Positions 50,558-59,896 of a stretch of DNA of 64,000 nucleotides are shown here, in pieces. The notes under the pieces are model-generated. The model did not search any database and was not told the origin of the DNA. It saw only the letters and a program-made list of their open reading frames with translations. Each line of letters opens with the position of its first letter. Within the stretch, counting starts at the first letter, position 1. A program made the translations under genes and the position numbers. Location: assembly GCA_934613505.1 (NCBI GenBank), contig CAKTTB010000003.1, positions 1 through 64,000 on the forward strand, given 5' to 3'. This stretch comes from an uncultured Oscillospiraceae bacterium. GTDB lineage: Bacteria > Bacillota > Clostridia > Oscillospirales > Oscillospiraceae.

Positions 50558-51317
50558 ATGCTTTCTGTGCCAGAATACAGTACCAGTCGGCCTGCTCTGG
50601 GGTGCGGCCGGTAAATTGCGCCGGCATACAAAACAGCTGCGGCGCCTGGTAGCCGAGCTGGAAAAGCGTATCCAGCAGCAGTGCCTGCAGAACCGGGTGA
50701 TAGCGCTCTGTAAAGAACTCCTTCTGGAAAATGCGGTTGTCGCGTTCGAATGTATACAGAAGGTTAAAATCAACGGTTCCATCCGCATTGTGATCCCAGA
50801 CCTGCACAAGATTGATGCGCGTTTCGCCGTCAAAAGTGGGGTTATAGAGATAAAAACGCTGCTTTTCTGCGACGATCTTATCCCAGTTTCGAAGATCCAG
50901 ATACAGATATCCACCTGTCCGGACAAGCGCGTCCATCTGGCACAGAACACCGGGAATCTCACTGTTTGCAACGTAGGGCAGGGAATTGCCCGTGGATGCG
51001 ACACAGTCGAACAGCCGCCCGGAAAACACACGATCCAGCATTCGAAAATCTGCCTGATGAAGCTCGACAGAGAATCCGCGTGCGGCGGCTTTTGCCCGGC
51101 ATTTGCCGAGCATGGTTTCGCTCAGATCGGAGCCGGTGACAGCAGTGCCGAGTGCGCATAACGGGAGCGTCAGATTACCGGAGCCGATGCTGACGTCCAG
51201 CAGCGTGCGGATTTCCTTTCCGGCAAATACAGTCTGCCAGTGTGTTTTGGTGGTCTGAAAGCGATCTTCATTTTCAAGAAGATCATAGATATCTGTACGA
51301 TCATATAAGCTGGCCAT
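50556..51317 (-). CDS. Class I SAM-dependent methyltransferase
   Basis: The product is 253 aa. SAM-binding motif I is TLLDVSIGSGNLTLPL, a small departure from the usual GxGxG, followed by GSDLSETMLGKCRAKA and LFDCVASTGNSLPYV. The C-terminal half is beta-rich with several aromatic residues. Substrate unknown. AAGGAAGG precedes the ATG at 51317. It lies 15 bp after the uracil-DNA glycosylase gene on the same strand, so they are probably co-transcribed. Confidence 0.88.
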   Translation of the reverse strand: MASLYDRTDIYDLLENEDRFQTTKTHWQTVFAGKEIRTLLDVSIGSGNLTLPLCALGTAVTGSDLSETMLGKCRAKAAARGFSVELHQADFRMLDRVFSGRLFDCVASTGNSLPYVANSEIPGVLCQMDALVRTGGYLYLDLRNWDKIVAEKQRFYLYNPTFDGETRINLVQVWDHNADGTVDFNLLYTFERDNRIFQKEFFTERYHPVLQALLLDTLFQLGYQAPQLFCMPAQFTGRTPEQADWYCILAQKA

Positions 51318-51332
51318 ATGAAAAGTCCTTCC

Positions 51333-51899
51333 TTACAGCGTTCTCGTACACACCTCCTTGACCTTGGCCTGTAAGGCTTTGAGATCAGAGAAGGTGTCGG
51401 GGCGCTTGCTCTCATCGCGCAGGAGGGCGGACGGGTGATAGAGGGCAGTGAAGAGGATGCCGGCCTTTTCCGTGAACTGGCCGTGTTCCCGGGAAATTCT
51501 GAAGTCCGGGCGAATCAGACGCATGGCGGCGATACGGCCGAGACAGACGATGATCTTCGGCTTGATGAGCTTCGTCTGCGCGCGCAGAAAGCCGATGCAG
51601 GCGTCCTGCTCGGTCTGCATGGGGTCGCGGTTTTTGGGCGGGCGGCATTTGACGATGTTCGTGATGTAGCAGTTGTGGCGGCCAAGGTCGATGATCGAGA
51701 GCATATCGTCGAGCAGCTTTCCGGCTGCACCGACGAACGGCTCGCCCTGCAGATCCTCGTTTTCCCCGGGGCCCTCGCCCACAAACAGAACTTCGGCGTC
51801 CTGCGGGCCAACGCCGAAGACGACATTGTGCCGCGTCTGCGACAGCGGACACGCCGTGCAGGACAGGCACGCGGCCTGTAAGCTTTCCCAGTTCAGCAT
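51333..51899 (-). CDS. Uracil-DNA glycosylase, family 4 (iron-sulfur)
   Basis: The product is 188 aa. The four cluster cysteines are at Cys14, Cys17, Cys85 and Cys101, matching family 4. The active-site motif is [17 protein letters not shown], and the second motif is [11 protein letters not shown]. It removes uracil from DNA, starting base-excision repair. The protein begins at MLNWESLQ with GGAGGAACGCC upstream. It follows the carboxypeptidase gene by 12 bp. Confidence 0.94.
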   Translation of the reverse strand: MLNWESLQAACLSCTACPLSQTRHNVVFGVGPQDAEVLFVGEGPGENEDLQGEPFVGAAGKLLDDMLSIIDLGRHNCYITNIVKCRPPKNRDPMQTEQDACIGFLRAQTKLIKPKIIVCLGRIAAMRLIRPDFRISREHGQFTEKAGILFTALYHPSALLRDESKRPDTFSDLKALQAKVKEVCTRTL

Positions 51900-51911
51900 G
51901 GCGTTCCTCCT

Positions 51912-53444
51912 TCAGCGGCGGCGCGGCTCGTCGGTCTCGTCAAACACGTCTCCGTATTCCCGGCGGAAGCGCCTGCGCTCCGCTTCGAGCGCGCGGCGGC
52001 GCTTTTCCATGCGCAGGCGGCGGATCTTGCGCTTGCGCAGCTGCACAAGGGCGAACAGGACAAGAATGGCAAATAGGATCAGCACGATCGCCAGCACGAG
52101 CCACTTCCACCAGTTCTGCTGGATATATGCCCCGGTGCCGGAAGCGGCGGAGGAGATCTCCGATTTTGCCACGTCCGTGATCGCCACGAGCTTCGTCTGT
52201 CCGAGGACCTCGCCGCCGTAGGTCACGGTCGCGGTGCCGAGGACGTCGCCCTCGTGGACAGGAGCGTCCACGCTGTCGCTGGTCAGGGCGATATCGGTGT
52301 TCAGCTGGTCGGGGTCATAGTCATTCGGGAGCAGGACCTTGATCTCGTCCTTCGGCGCGACGGCAACGGCTTCGGCGCCGGCAGAGTTGTTGATCTTCAC
52401 CTGATCGACCGGATACAGCGGCGTCAGAAGCGTCAGATACGAGTAGTTGTCAAACGCGTAGTCAAACAGGCTTGCGCACTCGGTAAAGCTCTCCATCAGA
52501 AGATCGCCGCTTTCCAGCACAGTCGTGGCCGCGCCGCAGACAATGCCGAGCAGATCCAGCCCGTCGCCCGTCGCCTCGGAAATAACGCAGCGGCCCGCCT
52601 GACTGGTGTAGCCGGTCTTGATGCCGTGCGCGCGGGGATAGTACAGCGAGTTGGAGAGCGACTGGTAGATCAGCATGTTCGTGGTTTTGAGCATGGGGAT
52701 ATTCTGCCGCATGTTATCGTCGGGGAGCTTGTATTCGAAGGTATCGACGATCTGCCGGAAATTTTCACTCTTGAGCGCGGCCTCCGTGATGATGGCAAGA
52801 TCGCGCGCAGTGGTGTAGTGGCTCTCGTCGTGCAGACCGTGGGGATTGCTGAAATGGGTATTGGTGCAGCCCAGCTCATAGGCGCGCTGGTTCATCATGC
52901 GCACAAAGTCGGTGATAGAGCCCGCGATATGCTCGGCAATGACGTTGCACGCGTCGTTGCCGGAGACGACCATCATGCAGTACAGAAGATTCTCCAGCGT
53001 CATCTGCTCACCGACCACCAGCCCGGCCACGCTGGAATCTGCGTCGAGATCGGACAGCGCGGATTCCGAGACCGTCACGACGTCGGACAGATTGCCGTTT
53101 TCCAGCGCGATCAGACAGGTCATGATCTTCGTCAGGCTCGCGGGATAGACGCGCTCGTCGGCGTCCTGCTCATATACGACGCGGCCGGTATTGAGGTCGA
53201 TCAGCAGCGCGGCCTTGGCCGCTACGGAAAAATTCGTGTGGGAGGAAATGATCTTGTCCTCCGATATGCTGTCCGGCTGTGTGTCCGCTTCGGCAGAATC
53301 CGCAGCGGCGGCTTCCGGAGCGTGCGCCGCGGCATCATCCGAAGCGGCGGCCGTCTCGGTCTTTTCGGCGAAGGCGGGCAGACAGTACAGCTGCAGCAAA
53401 AGCAGCAGCATGAGGAGGATGGCAAAAAAACTTCTTTTTTTCAT
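51912..53444 (-). CDS. D-alanyl-D-alanine carboxypeptidase (DacF/DacA type)
   Basis: The product is 510 aa. A signal peptide (about 1-26) is followed by an A/E/D-rich linker. The catalytic domain has SxxK as PASLTKIM (Ser103, Lys106), SGN at 161-163 and KTG at 276-278. A beta-sandwich domain follows. A membrane helix (about 445-465) and a basic arginine-rich tail end the protein. It trims the last D-Ala from stem peptides. I chose the ATG at 53444, with GGAGAT upstream; an ATG four codons earlier overlaps that site. The open frame beyond is shadow of comEA. Confidence 0.93.
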   Translation of the reverse strand: MKKRSFFAILLMLLLLLQLYCLPAFAEKTETAAASDDAAAHAPEAAAADSAEADTQPDSISEDKIISSHTNFSVAAKAALLIDLNTGRVVYEQDADERVYPASLTKIMTCLIALENGNLSDVVTVSESALSDLDADSSVAGLVVGEQMTLENLLYCMMVVSGNDACNVIAEHIAGSITDFVRMMNQRAYELGCTNTHFSNPHGLHDESHYTTARDLAIITEAALKSENFRQIVDTFEYKLPDDNMRQNIPMLKTTNMLIYQSLSNSLYYPRAHGIKTGYTSQAGRCVISEATGDGLDLLGIVCGAATTVLESGDLLMESFTECASLFDYAFDNYSYLTLLTPLYPVDQVKINNSAGAEAVAVAPKDEIKVLLPNDYDPDQLNTDIALTSDSVDAPVHEGDVLGTATVTYGGEVLGQTKLVAITDVAKSEISSAASGTGAYIQQNWWKWLVLAIVLILFAILVLFALVQLRKRKIRRLRMEKRRRALEAERRRFRREYGDVFDETDEPRRR

Positions 53445-53574
53445 TGGTATCTCCATTTTATTATTCTGCCGGTGTTGTACAGAATCAAAACTATATGGTA
53501 CAATAACAGCAAAGTATGCAATCATACTGTATTTTACAACATGATCACCCGGTATGTCAAATGGAGGCGGGAGG

Positions 53575-53949
53575 ATGCAGAAAACAAATGGCCTGCGCGC
53601 GCTTCTGGCGCTGTGCCTTGCGGCGATCCTGTTTGCAGCCGCGTTCTTTCTCGGCCGCGCGAGCGTTTCACGCATACCGGTCGTGGAGACACAGCGCCCG
53701 GCTGCCGCGCAGCCAGCGGAAACGGCGGAGGGCCGCCTGAATCTCAATACCGCCACGCGGGAGGAGCTTCTGGCGCTGCCGCAGGTCGGCGGGACGCTGG
53801 CTGACCGCATTCTGGAATATCGGGCGCAATACGGAAAATTTGTCACAGTCGAGCAGCTGACAGACGTCGAGGGGATCGGCGAGGGGCTCATGCAGCAGCT
53901 GCGCGGACTGGTCTATGTGGAGGATGCATATGAAGATTCTGGTCGTTGA
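53575..53949 (+). CDS. ComEA-like helix-hairpin-helix protein
   Basis: The product is 124 aa. A single N-terminal membrane helix (about 8-28) is followed by a short linker and one ComEA helix-hairpin-helix domain: LNLNTATREELLALPQVGG, then 'LADRILEYRAQYGKF' and VEGIGEGLMQQL. ComEA binds DNA outside the membrane during transformation. The usual comEC partner is not visible. I chose ATG 53575 because GGAGG at 53561-53565 is well spaced; the ATG at 53554 is too early. It overlaps the response-regulator gene by 20 bp. Confidence 0.87.
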   Translation: MQKTNGLRALLALCLAAILFAAAFFLGRASVSRIPVVETQRPAAAQPAETAEGRLNLNTATREELLALPQVGGTLADRILEYRAQYGKFVTVEQLTDVEGIGEGLMQQLRGLVYVEDAYEDSGR

Positions 53950-54610
53950 TGATGAAAAGCTGCTTGTCAAGGGGATCAAGTTCAATCTGGAGAACGACGG
54001 CTACGAGGTCGTGACCGGCAGCGACGGAATGGAGGCTGTCGAGCAGGCGGCGAGCGAGTCGCCGGATCTGATCGTACTGGACCTCATGATGCCGCGGCTC
54101 GACGGGCTGGAGGCCTGTACGAAGATCCGCGAATTTTCCCAGGTTCCAATTATTATGTTAACTGCAAAGTCCGAGGACATGGACAAGCTTCTCGGCTTTG
54201 AGCATGGCGCGGACGATTATCTGACCAAGCCGTTCAACATTCTCGAGCTGAAGGCGCGCATCCGCGCGCTCCTGCGCAGAGCCGGGACGGCTAAAAAGCA
54301 GGAGCCGGAGCAGAAGCTCGTCTGCGGCCATATCACGCTGGATCGCGACAGCCGCAATGCATACCGCGAAGAACAGCCGGTCGACCTGACGGCGAAGGAA
54401 TTTGACCTCATGGAGCTTCTGATGCGCAACCCGAACCGCGTCTATTCCCGTGAAATGCTGCTCGATGCGATCTGGGGCTATGACGTCAGCAGCGAGATCC
54501 GCACGGTCGACGTCCATATCCGCCGCCTGCGCGAAAAGCTGGAGAAAAACCCGGCACAGCCGGAGCATATTCTGACCAAGTGGGGAGTGGGCTACTATTT
54601 CAAGTACTGA
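53930..54610 (+). CDS. OmpR/PhoB-family response regulator
   Basis: The product is 226 aa. The receiver domain has VVDDEK, the phospho-acceptor Asp51 (VLDLMMP), Thr in MLTAKS and Lys in DYLTKPF. The C-terminal winged helix ends with TVDVHIRRLREKLE and GVGYYF. It pairs with the kinase downstream to answer an envelope or growth signal. The ATG at 53930 follows GGAGG by 6 nt; an earlier ATG (53915) is closer to none. Resemblance to WalR is general only. Confidence 0.93.
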   Translation: MKILVVDDEKLLVKGIKFNLENDGYEVVTGSDGMEAVEQAASESPDLIVLDLMMPRLDGLEACTKIREFSQVPIIMLTAKSEDMDKLLGFEHGADDYLTKPFNILELKARIRALLRRAGTAKKQEPEQKLVCGHITLDRDSRNAYREEQPVDLTAKEFDLMELLMRNPNRVYSREMLLDAIWGYDVSSEIRTVDVHIRRLREKLEKNPAQPEHILTKWGVGYYFKY

Positions 54611-54626
54611 AAAGCAGACGCGGCTC

Positions 54627-56054
54627 GTGCCGTCCAGCTCGCAGATCCGCAATGCGCTGGCCTATATGGCCGTGACGGTCCTGGTGCTGGTATTTCTAAA
54701 TATTTATTCCGCCGCAGCGACGCGGAACCTGATGTTCAAGGCCAAATGCTCCTCCTCGCAGGATAAGCTGAAGGTCGTGACGTCTTCATTTTCCGGCGCA
54801 GATTCTCTGACGCAGGAGACGGCGCGGCAGGTCATCTCCGTCATCGGCGACATGAACGTCACGCGTCTTCTCGTGACCGACGCCGCCGGTCGGACGCTCT
54901 ATGATTCCGTTCCCAGTCAGGACGCGGAAGGGAAGCTGGTCCTGCTGCCGGAGATCGTTCTTGCGCTTGACAGCAACGATGTGTTCCGCTGCGTCTATGA
55001 CGAGCAAACGCTCAAAAGCTACGCGGCCGCGCCGATCATCACGCATGATACGGTCGTGGGCTGCGTGTATATGATGGAGTACGACGCGTCGCAGGGCAGT
55101 ATCATTGCCAGCCTTGAGCGGACGCTGTTCCGCGGTTCCATGGTGCTGATCGGGATCATTTTTCTCTGCGCGGTCGTCTTCGCCATGACGGGTTCGCGCA
55201 GGATGCGCCGGATCCTGACCTCCATGCGCCTCGTTCGGGAGGGAGAGTACAGCCACAAGATCCAGATGCGCGGCACCGACGAATACGCCACGCTTGCCAC
55301 CGAGTTCAATAAGCTGACCGATAAGCTCCAGCAGACGGAGATCACCGAGCGGCAGTTCGTCTCCGACGCATCCCACGAGCTGAAAACGCCGCTCGCGTCC
55401 ATCAAGCTGCTGTCCGACTCCATCCTGCAGAACGAGATGGACGTCGATACCATGCGGGAGTTCGTCGCCGACATCGGCGCGGAATCCGACCGACTGACGC
55501 GTATGGCGCAGAAGCTTCTGACGCTCTCCCGCGCGTCTGCCGACGAGACGGAGGGCGGCGAGCATGAGGTCGTGGACGTGGGGCAGACGCTCTCGCGCGT
55601 GTTCCGCATGCTCGTCCCGCTGGCCGACCGCCAATCGGTCAAGCTGACGGCCAGCGTGGAGAAAAACTGTACCATCCTGTCCTTCGAGGACGACGCCTAT
55701 CAGATCCTGTTCAATCTCGTTGAAAACGGCATCAAATATAACCGCGAAGAGGGGACGGTCCACGTGCGGGTCCGCCATGAAGAGGACAACGTGGTCATCG
55801 ACGTCGAGGATACCGGAACGGGCATCCCCGCGGATGCACTGGATTCGATCTTCAATCGGTTCTACCGCGTCGACAAGGCCCGCAGTCGGCAGGCCGGCGG
55901 CGCGGGTCTGGGCCTTTCCATCGTGCATGAGATGGTGGAGCGGAACTTCGGGACGATCTCGGTGCAGTCCACGGTCGGAACAGGCTCCTGCTTTACCGTG
56001 ATTTTCCCGAGCTTCGGCTCCGGAGAGGAGGAACGCGCGGATGACCGGACATAA
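54627..56054 (+). CDS. Sensor histidine kinase
   Basis: The product is at least 475 aa. TM1 (about 11-32), an extracytoplasmic domain (33-168), TM2 (about 170-190), HAMP (190-242), the phospho-acceptor His250 in SDASHELKTPLAS, and a C-terminal ATPase with NGIKYNREEGTV, DTGTGIP and GAGLGLSI are present. It phosphorylates the preceding regulator. The only standard start is GTG 54627, with no clear ribosome site. A rare ATT at 54597, overlapping the regulator, has GGGAG 10 nt upstream. The 3' end overlaps the lipoprotein gene. Confidence 0.92.
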   Translation: MPSSSQIRNALAYMAVTVLVLVFLNIYSAAATRNLMFKAKCSSSQDKLKVVTSSFSGADSLTQETARQVISVIGDMNVTRLLVTDAAGRTLYDSVPSQDAEGKLVLLPEIVLALDSNDVFRCVYDEQTLKSYAAAPIITHDTVVGCVYMMEYDASQGSIIASLERTLFRGSMVLIGIIFLCAVVFAMTGSRRMRRILTSMRLVREGEYSHKIQMRGTDEYATLATEFNKLTDKLQQTEITERQFVSDASHELKTPLASIKLLSDSILQNEMDVDTMREFVADIGAESDRLTRMAQKLLTLSRASADETEGGEHEVVDVGQTLSRVFRMLVPLADRQSVKLTASVEKNCTILSFEDDAYQILFNLVENGIKYNREEGTVHVRVRHEEDNVVIDVEDTGTGIPADALDSIFNRFYRVDKARSRQAGGAGLGLSIVHEMVERNFGTISVQSTVGTGSCFTVIFPSFGSGEEERADDRT

Positions 56055-56943
56055 ACGGCGGCTGCTGGCGCTTTTTCTTGGGCTGAACCTGCTGTGCGGC
56101 TGCGCGGCAGGTACCATTACAAGAAGCAGCGACCAGATCCTCTTTTATTACTGCCGCGCCGATCTGCAGAGCGGCGATCAGGCCGGCGCGCTGGCGACGG
56201 AGCCGGCGGGAATAGGCCCGTCCGCCGAACCGGAGCAGGCGCTTGCACGGTACCTGAACGGCCCGCAGGACGAGACGCTCATCCTGCCGCTGCAGAAGGA
56301 CACGGCCTGCACGGTCGATTCGCTGCGCGGCAGCGCGCTGACGCTGCGGCTGGAAGGACAGACGGTCCTTGCGGAAACGGTGCAGGATTCTCTGGCGGCG
56401 GCCTGCCTGACCTTGACCATGCTGCAGCTTGACGGCGTGGAGACCGTCTCTTTGGTACGCGTTTCCGAAAAAAGCGAGCAGCTGGATGGGCCGTATACCG
56501 CCGATTCCTTCCTGCTGGCCGACGCGTCTGCGCAGAACCCGGAATATGCGGTGTCGCTCTATTACCCGGGCAGAAACGGACTGCTTGTCGAGCGGACGCA
56601 GATCCTCAACGCCTCCGACGCCGCGCAGCTGCCGCTTCTCGCGCTGCAGGCGCTCATCTCCGGGACGCCGGTCAATCCGGAGCGCGCCGTCCCCGCGGCG
56701 ACGCAGGTGCTGGACTTCTCCATCACAGACGCGACGGCGAACGTCGTTCTTTCCGACGCATTCATGGCCTGTGATACATCGGACGCAGCCGCGCGCGGCG
56801 CGGTACGCTCCATCACGGCGACGCTCTGCGCGCTGGACGGGATCGCTTCGGTGCAGCTCTCCGTGATCGGCGAAGCCGGGCTGAACTTCATCGACATTTC
56901 CCGGCCGATCTCGCCCCAACCTGACTGGTATGCCCCGCAATAA
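56041..56943 (+). CDS. GerMN-domain lipoprotein
   Basis: The product is 300 aa. The signal MTGHKRRLLA ends in LCGC (Cys21 lipidated). The rest contains two weakly similar halves of about 120 residues that resemble GerMN (sporulation and spore germination) domains, with YRC-like ILFYYCRAD and VSLYYPGRNGLLV starts and LQALISGTPV. It probably acts at the membrane surface. The gene overlaps the histidine kinase by 14 bp, so the three-gene set is transcribed together. It may sense or support envelope change during sporulation. Confidence 0.85.
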   Translation: MTGHKRRLLALFLGLNLLCGCAAGTITRSSDQILFYYCRADLQSGDQAGALATEPAGIGPSAEPEQALARYLNGPQDETLILPLQKDTACTVDSLRGSALTLRLEGQTVLAETVQDSLAAACLTLTMLQLDGVETVSLVRVSEKSEQLDGPYTADSFLLADASAQNPEYAVSLYYPGRNGLLVERTQILNASDAAQLPLLALQALISGTPVNPERAVPAATQVLDFSITDATANVVLSDAFMACDTSDAAARGAVRSITATLCALDGIASVQLSVIGEAGLNFIDISRPISPQPDWYAPQ

Positions 56944-56950
56944 CGAGCAA

Positions 56951-56983
56951 ACACCCCGGAATGCCGATGGCATTCCGGGGTGT
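56951..56983. terminator. Hairpin terminator between convergent genes
   Basis: A perfect 15-bp stem (56951-56965 with 56969-56983) has loop GAT. There is no long T-run, but the position between two convergent stop codons suggests termination. Confidence 0.75.
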
Positions 56984-56987
56984 CCGG

Positions 56988-57194
56988 TTACAGGGAATAA
57001 TCAGCCTCTGCAGAGTCCAGCTTTTTTCCGGCGGGACGGCCGGGGATCCGCTTGAGCGGGTCATAGCGGAATCTGCGGCAGTGATGCGCGCTGGGCACAA
57101 CACCGCAGAACTGACAGATCATGGAGTCCTCATCAATTTTGCCCGCAAACTGGCAATAGGTGCAGTAGCGGTCGATCTTCTTTCGAAACAGCAT
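56988..57194 (-). CDS. Small zinc-ribbon-like protein
   Basis: The product is 68 aa. Two CxxC pairs (CTYC and CQFC) spaced by 14 residues look like a zinc knuckle. HHCRRFRYDPLKRIPGRP follows, basic and proline-containing. Small clostridial proteins of this type are frequent but uncharacterised. I chose the ATG at 57194, with AAGGAAGG upstream, over an ATG 12 codons earlier. It is 35 bp from the ylbJ-like gene on the same strand. Function unknown. Confidence 0.7.
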   Translation of the reverse strand: MLFRKKIDRYCTYCQFAGKIDEDSMICQFCGVVPSAHHCRRFRYDPLKRIPGRPAGKKLDSAEADYSL

Positions 57195-57229
57195 GGCAGG
57201 CGGCCTTCCTTTTCCGGTTTTCCACACCA

Positions 57230-58315
57230 TTATACACGATACTGCGCCGAAATGCTATGGGTTACTTTTCGGAAATACATGCAAAGCATGGTACAAAGCA
57301 GCAAAACGCACGAGCCTGCCGTCTGAATAGGGGAAGAGACCGGGGCTGCGGCGGGGATGCACCATGCTTCCGCGTGCAGGAGCGATGCAAATAGCAAACT
57401 CAGCACGGCAGAAACGGCAGCCTGCAGCAGCTTGCACGGAACGAGCAGCTTTCCCTGCAGTCCGGCGTCCGCGGCGACGGCGCGGCTCTGCGCAAGCACG
57501 CTGCACCCGCCGAAGGACAAAAGGGCGGACGCCAGGCAAAGCTTCCAGAGAACCGGCAGATCGCAGCTGCCGAGCGCCGCACACCCGGCAGACAGCTCCA
57601 TTGCCCCGAGCGCCAGCGGCAGCGCCTGCCCCGGCAGCCATGTCCCGATGGCCAGCAGTAAAAACCGGGACAGGACCGAAAAGACCGTCACGAACATGCA
57701 GACCTGCACCGCGCTCAGCCCGGCTCTGCGGACAGCTTCGGAAAACGCGGCGGCAAAGCTGATGTCCGGAGCCTGCGGCGGCAGCGCCGCAGCAGTATTC
57801 TCTTGGCATTCCCTGCCGCTCAGACGGCAGACAAGGACAGCGGACAGAAGCTGCACCCCATAGAGAAACGCTCCGGCTGCCGCGCTTCCAAACACCGCGC
57901 CGCCGAGAACGCCGAAGATGAACGATGGTCCCGCCTGATTGCAGACGGCAAGCGCACGCTCCGCCTCCTGCCGGGTCAGGAGCTTCTTTTCATACAGGCC
58001 GCAGGCGATCTGCGCGCCTGCCGGATACCCGCCGAACAGGCCAAGCACAAAGGCGCTGCCAGCCTGCACCGGCAGCCGCAGCAGCCGCGAGACCGGCCGG
58101 GACAGCAGCCGCGAGAGCCGCGCGGCAAAGCCTAGCTGCAGAAACAGCTGGCTGCACACAAAAAACGGGAACAGCGACGGCAGCACGACCCTTGCACAGA
58201 GCGCAAGCCCGTCCTGCGCCGCGCCGGCAGCGACCTCGGGCAGCGCAATCAAAAGGAGCAGCGCGCACCCCAGCCCCAGTGCCTGCAGGATCTGCAGCAG
58301 CTTTCTGCTTCGCAT
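57230..58315 (-). CDS. ylbJ: Sporulation integral membrane protein YlbJ-like (nucleoside-recognition domain)
   Basis: The product is 361 aa with eight or more hydrophobic helices. The nucleoside-recognition (Gate) motif is present twice in the pattern PSLFPFFVCSQLF and FGGYPAGAQIACGLYE, with CNQAGPSFIFGVLGG. In Bacillus, YlbJ is needed for spore cortex formation. The start at 58315 follows GGAGG; an ATG 16 codons earlier is less supported. It is divergent from yqfC, which is another sporulation gene. The assignment to YlbJ rather than a paralogue such as SpoIIIAE-like proteins rests on motif and context. Confidence 0.82.
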   Translation of the reverse strand: MRSRKLLQILQALGLGCALLLLIALPEVAAGAAQDGLALCARVVLPSLFPFFVCSQLFLQLGFAARLSRLLSRPVSRLLRLPVQAGSAFVLGLFGGYPAGAQIACGLYEKKLLTRQEAERALAVCNQAGPSFIFGVLGGAVFGSAAAGAFLYGVQLLSAVLVCRLSGRECQENTAAALPPQAPDISFAAAFSEAVRRAGLSAVQVCMFVTVFSVLSRFLLLAIGTWLPGQALPLALGAMELSAGCAALGSCDLPVLWKLCLASALLSFGGCSVLAQSRAVAADAGLQGKLLVPCKLLQAAVSAVLSLLFASLLHAEAWCIPAAAPVSSPIQTAGSCVLLLCTMLCMYFRKVTHSISAQYRV

Positions 58316-58424
58316 CCGGCACACCTCCAGTCTGCGCATGTCATCTGCCAAAAGCCTATGCACGGAAGGAAAGAATTAGTCTGTCCGGCATAGGATAAAG
58401 CAAAAAGGAAATGAGGTGTGCGCG

Positions 58425-58721
58425 ATGAATCTGCGTTCCATGCTTGCCGGTGCGTCTTTGCGACTGGGTCTGCCGACGGATATCGCGGCCGGCCTGCCGC
58501 GAGTGGAGCTGAACGGCTTCCGCGAATGTTCCGTGGATCAGCATACAGGCATTCTGGAGTATAACCGCGAGCGGATCGTGGTCGGCCTTACGGACGGAAC
58601 TCTGATCCTGGAGGGGTGCGGGCTGGAGATCCGGCTGATGCACCGCGACCGGCTGACCATCACGGGCCGGATCCAGTGTGTGCAGTATGAGGAGGGGAGA
58701 AGCGCGGCATGTGGGGCATGA
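58425..58721 (+). CDS. yqfC: Sporulation protein YqfC
   Basis: The product is 98 aa. The profile LGLPTDIAAGLPRVELNGF, ILEYNRERIVV, LILEGCGLEIRLM and LTITGRI is typical of YqfC. In Bacillus it is made in the mother cell and is needed for normal sporulation; its biochemical role is unknown. The ATG at 58425 follows AATGAGGT; a GTG three codons earlier is rejected. It overlaps yqfD by 13 bp. The pair begins a conserved Firmicutes run that continues to mutS2. Confidence 0.9.
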   Translation: MNLRSMLAGASLRLGLPTDIAAGLPRVELNGFRECSVDQHTGILEYNRERIVVGLTDGTLILEGCGLEIRLMHRDRLTITGRIQCVQYEEGRSAACGA

Positions 58722-59896
58722 TCTGCTTTTTTCTCGGCACTGTGCAGCTGCGCGTGACGGGAGCCAGCCCGGAGCAGTGCCTGCGGCGGCTGACAAGTCA
58801 GCGGATCGCGTTCCGCTTTCTGGGAAAGCCGGACGCATTCTCCGCCGAGATCGAAGTTCTGCGGCGGGACGTGCCGCGCGCCAAGCGTCAGCTGCTTCGC
58901 GGCGGATGCGAGTGTGAGACCACGCAGACGCGCGGCGCACCGGCAATCTTCGGCGGTCTTCTGCAAAGACCGGTCCTTCTTATTTTGCTGGCGCTCGCGG
59001 TGGCTGCGGCGATCGTGGTGCCGAAGTTCGTTTTTTTCTATTCCGTCAGCGGCAACGAGACTGTCCCAGACGCGCAGATCCTCCGGGAGCTGCGCGAGCT
59101 TGGCGTCGGCCTTGGGACGTATGGCCCGTCCATCCGTCCGCAGGAGCTGAAAAATCAGATGCTGCTGCGCATCCCGAAGCTGCAGTGGCTGACCGTGCAG
59201 CAGAGCGGGATGTGCGCGCGCGTCGTCGTCCGCGAGCGGCCGGAGAAGGAGCCGATTTTGGATCGCCGGACCCCGGCCAACGTCATCGCCGCGCGCTCCG
59301 GCGTCATCACGCGCGTCTCGGCGGAGGCAGGCTTCTGTCTGTGCAGCCCCGGACAGGCGGTCAAAAGCGGGGAGCTCCTCGTCTCGGCCTATACGGATTT
59401 CGGCTATAAGACACAGGTCACAGCCGCCCGGGCGGAAATTTACGCGCAGACCGTCCGGATGGCGGATTGTATATTGCCCGCAGCGCAGCAGGTCAAGGAC
59501 ACGCGCGCGGAAACGCGCAGCACCGTGAGCCTTTGGGTCGGCCGCAGGCGTATCAGGCTGTTCGGGCGGGGCGCAGACGGCAGTTTCTGCGAAAAACAGA
59601 CCGAAAGGCGAACTTTGACGCTTCCGGGCGGCTTTTCTTTGCCGCTGGGGATTGAAATTACAAGAATTTGTGAGTATGATACAAGAGATGAAATTCTGCA
59701 GGCAGAGGATGTTCGCCAGCGCCTGCTGGCATTCGTCCAGACGCAGGCGCAGCGCGAGATGATCGCCGGGACGATCCTTGCAAGCCGGGAGCATATGACG
59801 GAGGAAAACGGCGGATACTGCCTGCACGCCGCACTGCAGTGCGAAGAAATGATTGCCCGCATGCAGCCGGCAAATCTGAAGGAAGCGATACAATGA
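58709..59896 (+). CDS. yqfD: Sporulation protein YqfD
   Basis: The product is 395 aa. A cytoplasmic N-terminal domain is followed by one membrane helix (about 86-110, LLILLALAVAAAIVVPKF) and a large outer domain with GNETVPDAQILRELRELGVG. The family is essential for efficient sporulation and acts in the mother-cell membrane. The start overlaps yqfC, with GAGGGGAG upstream. The stop overlaps the phoH start as ATGA. Confidence 0.92.
   Translation: MWGMICFFLGTVQLRVTGASPEQCLRRLTSQRIAFRFLGKPDAFSAEIEVLRRDVPRAKRQLLRGGCECETTQTRGAPAIFGGLLQRPVLLILLALAVAAAIVVPKFVFFYSVSGNETVPDAQILRELRELGVGLGTYGPSIRPQELKNQMLLRIPKLQWLTVQQSGMCARVVVRERPEKEPILDRRTPANVIAARSGVITRVSAEAGFCLCSPGQAVKSGELLVSAYTDFGYKTQVTAARAEIYAQTVRMADCILPAAQQVKDTRAETRSTVSLWVGRRRIRLFGRGADGSFCEKQTERRTLTLPGGFSLPLGIEITRICEYDTRDEILQAEDVRQRLLAFVQTQAQREMIAGTILASREHMTEENGGYCLHAALQCEEMIARMQPANLKEAIQ

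Noticed and set aside
53554-53574. Earlier ATG for the ComEA-like protein
   Set aside because: The GGAGG at 53561-53565 lies inside that extension and is correctly spaced for ATG 53575.
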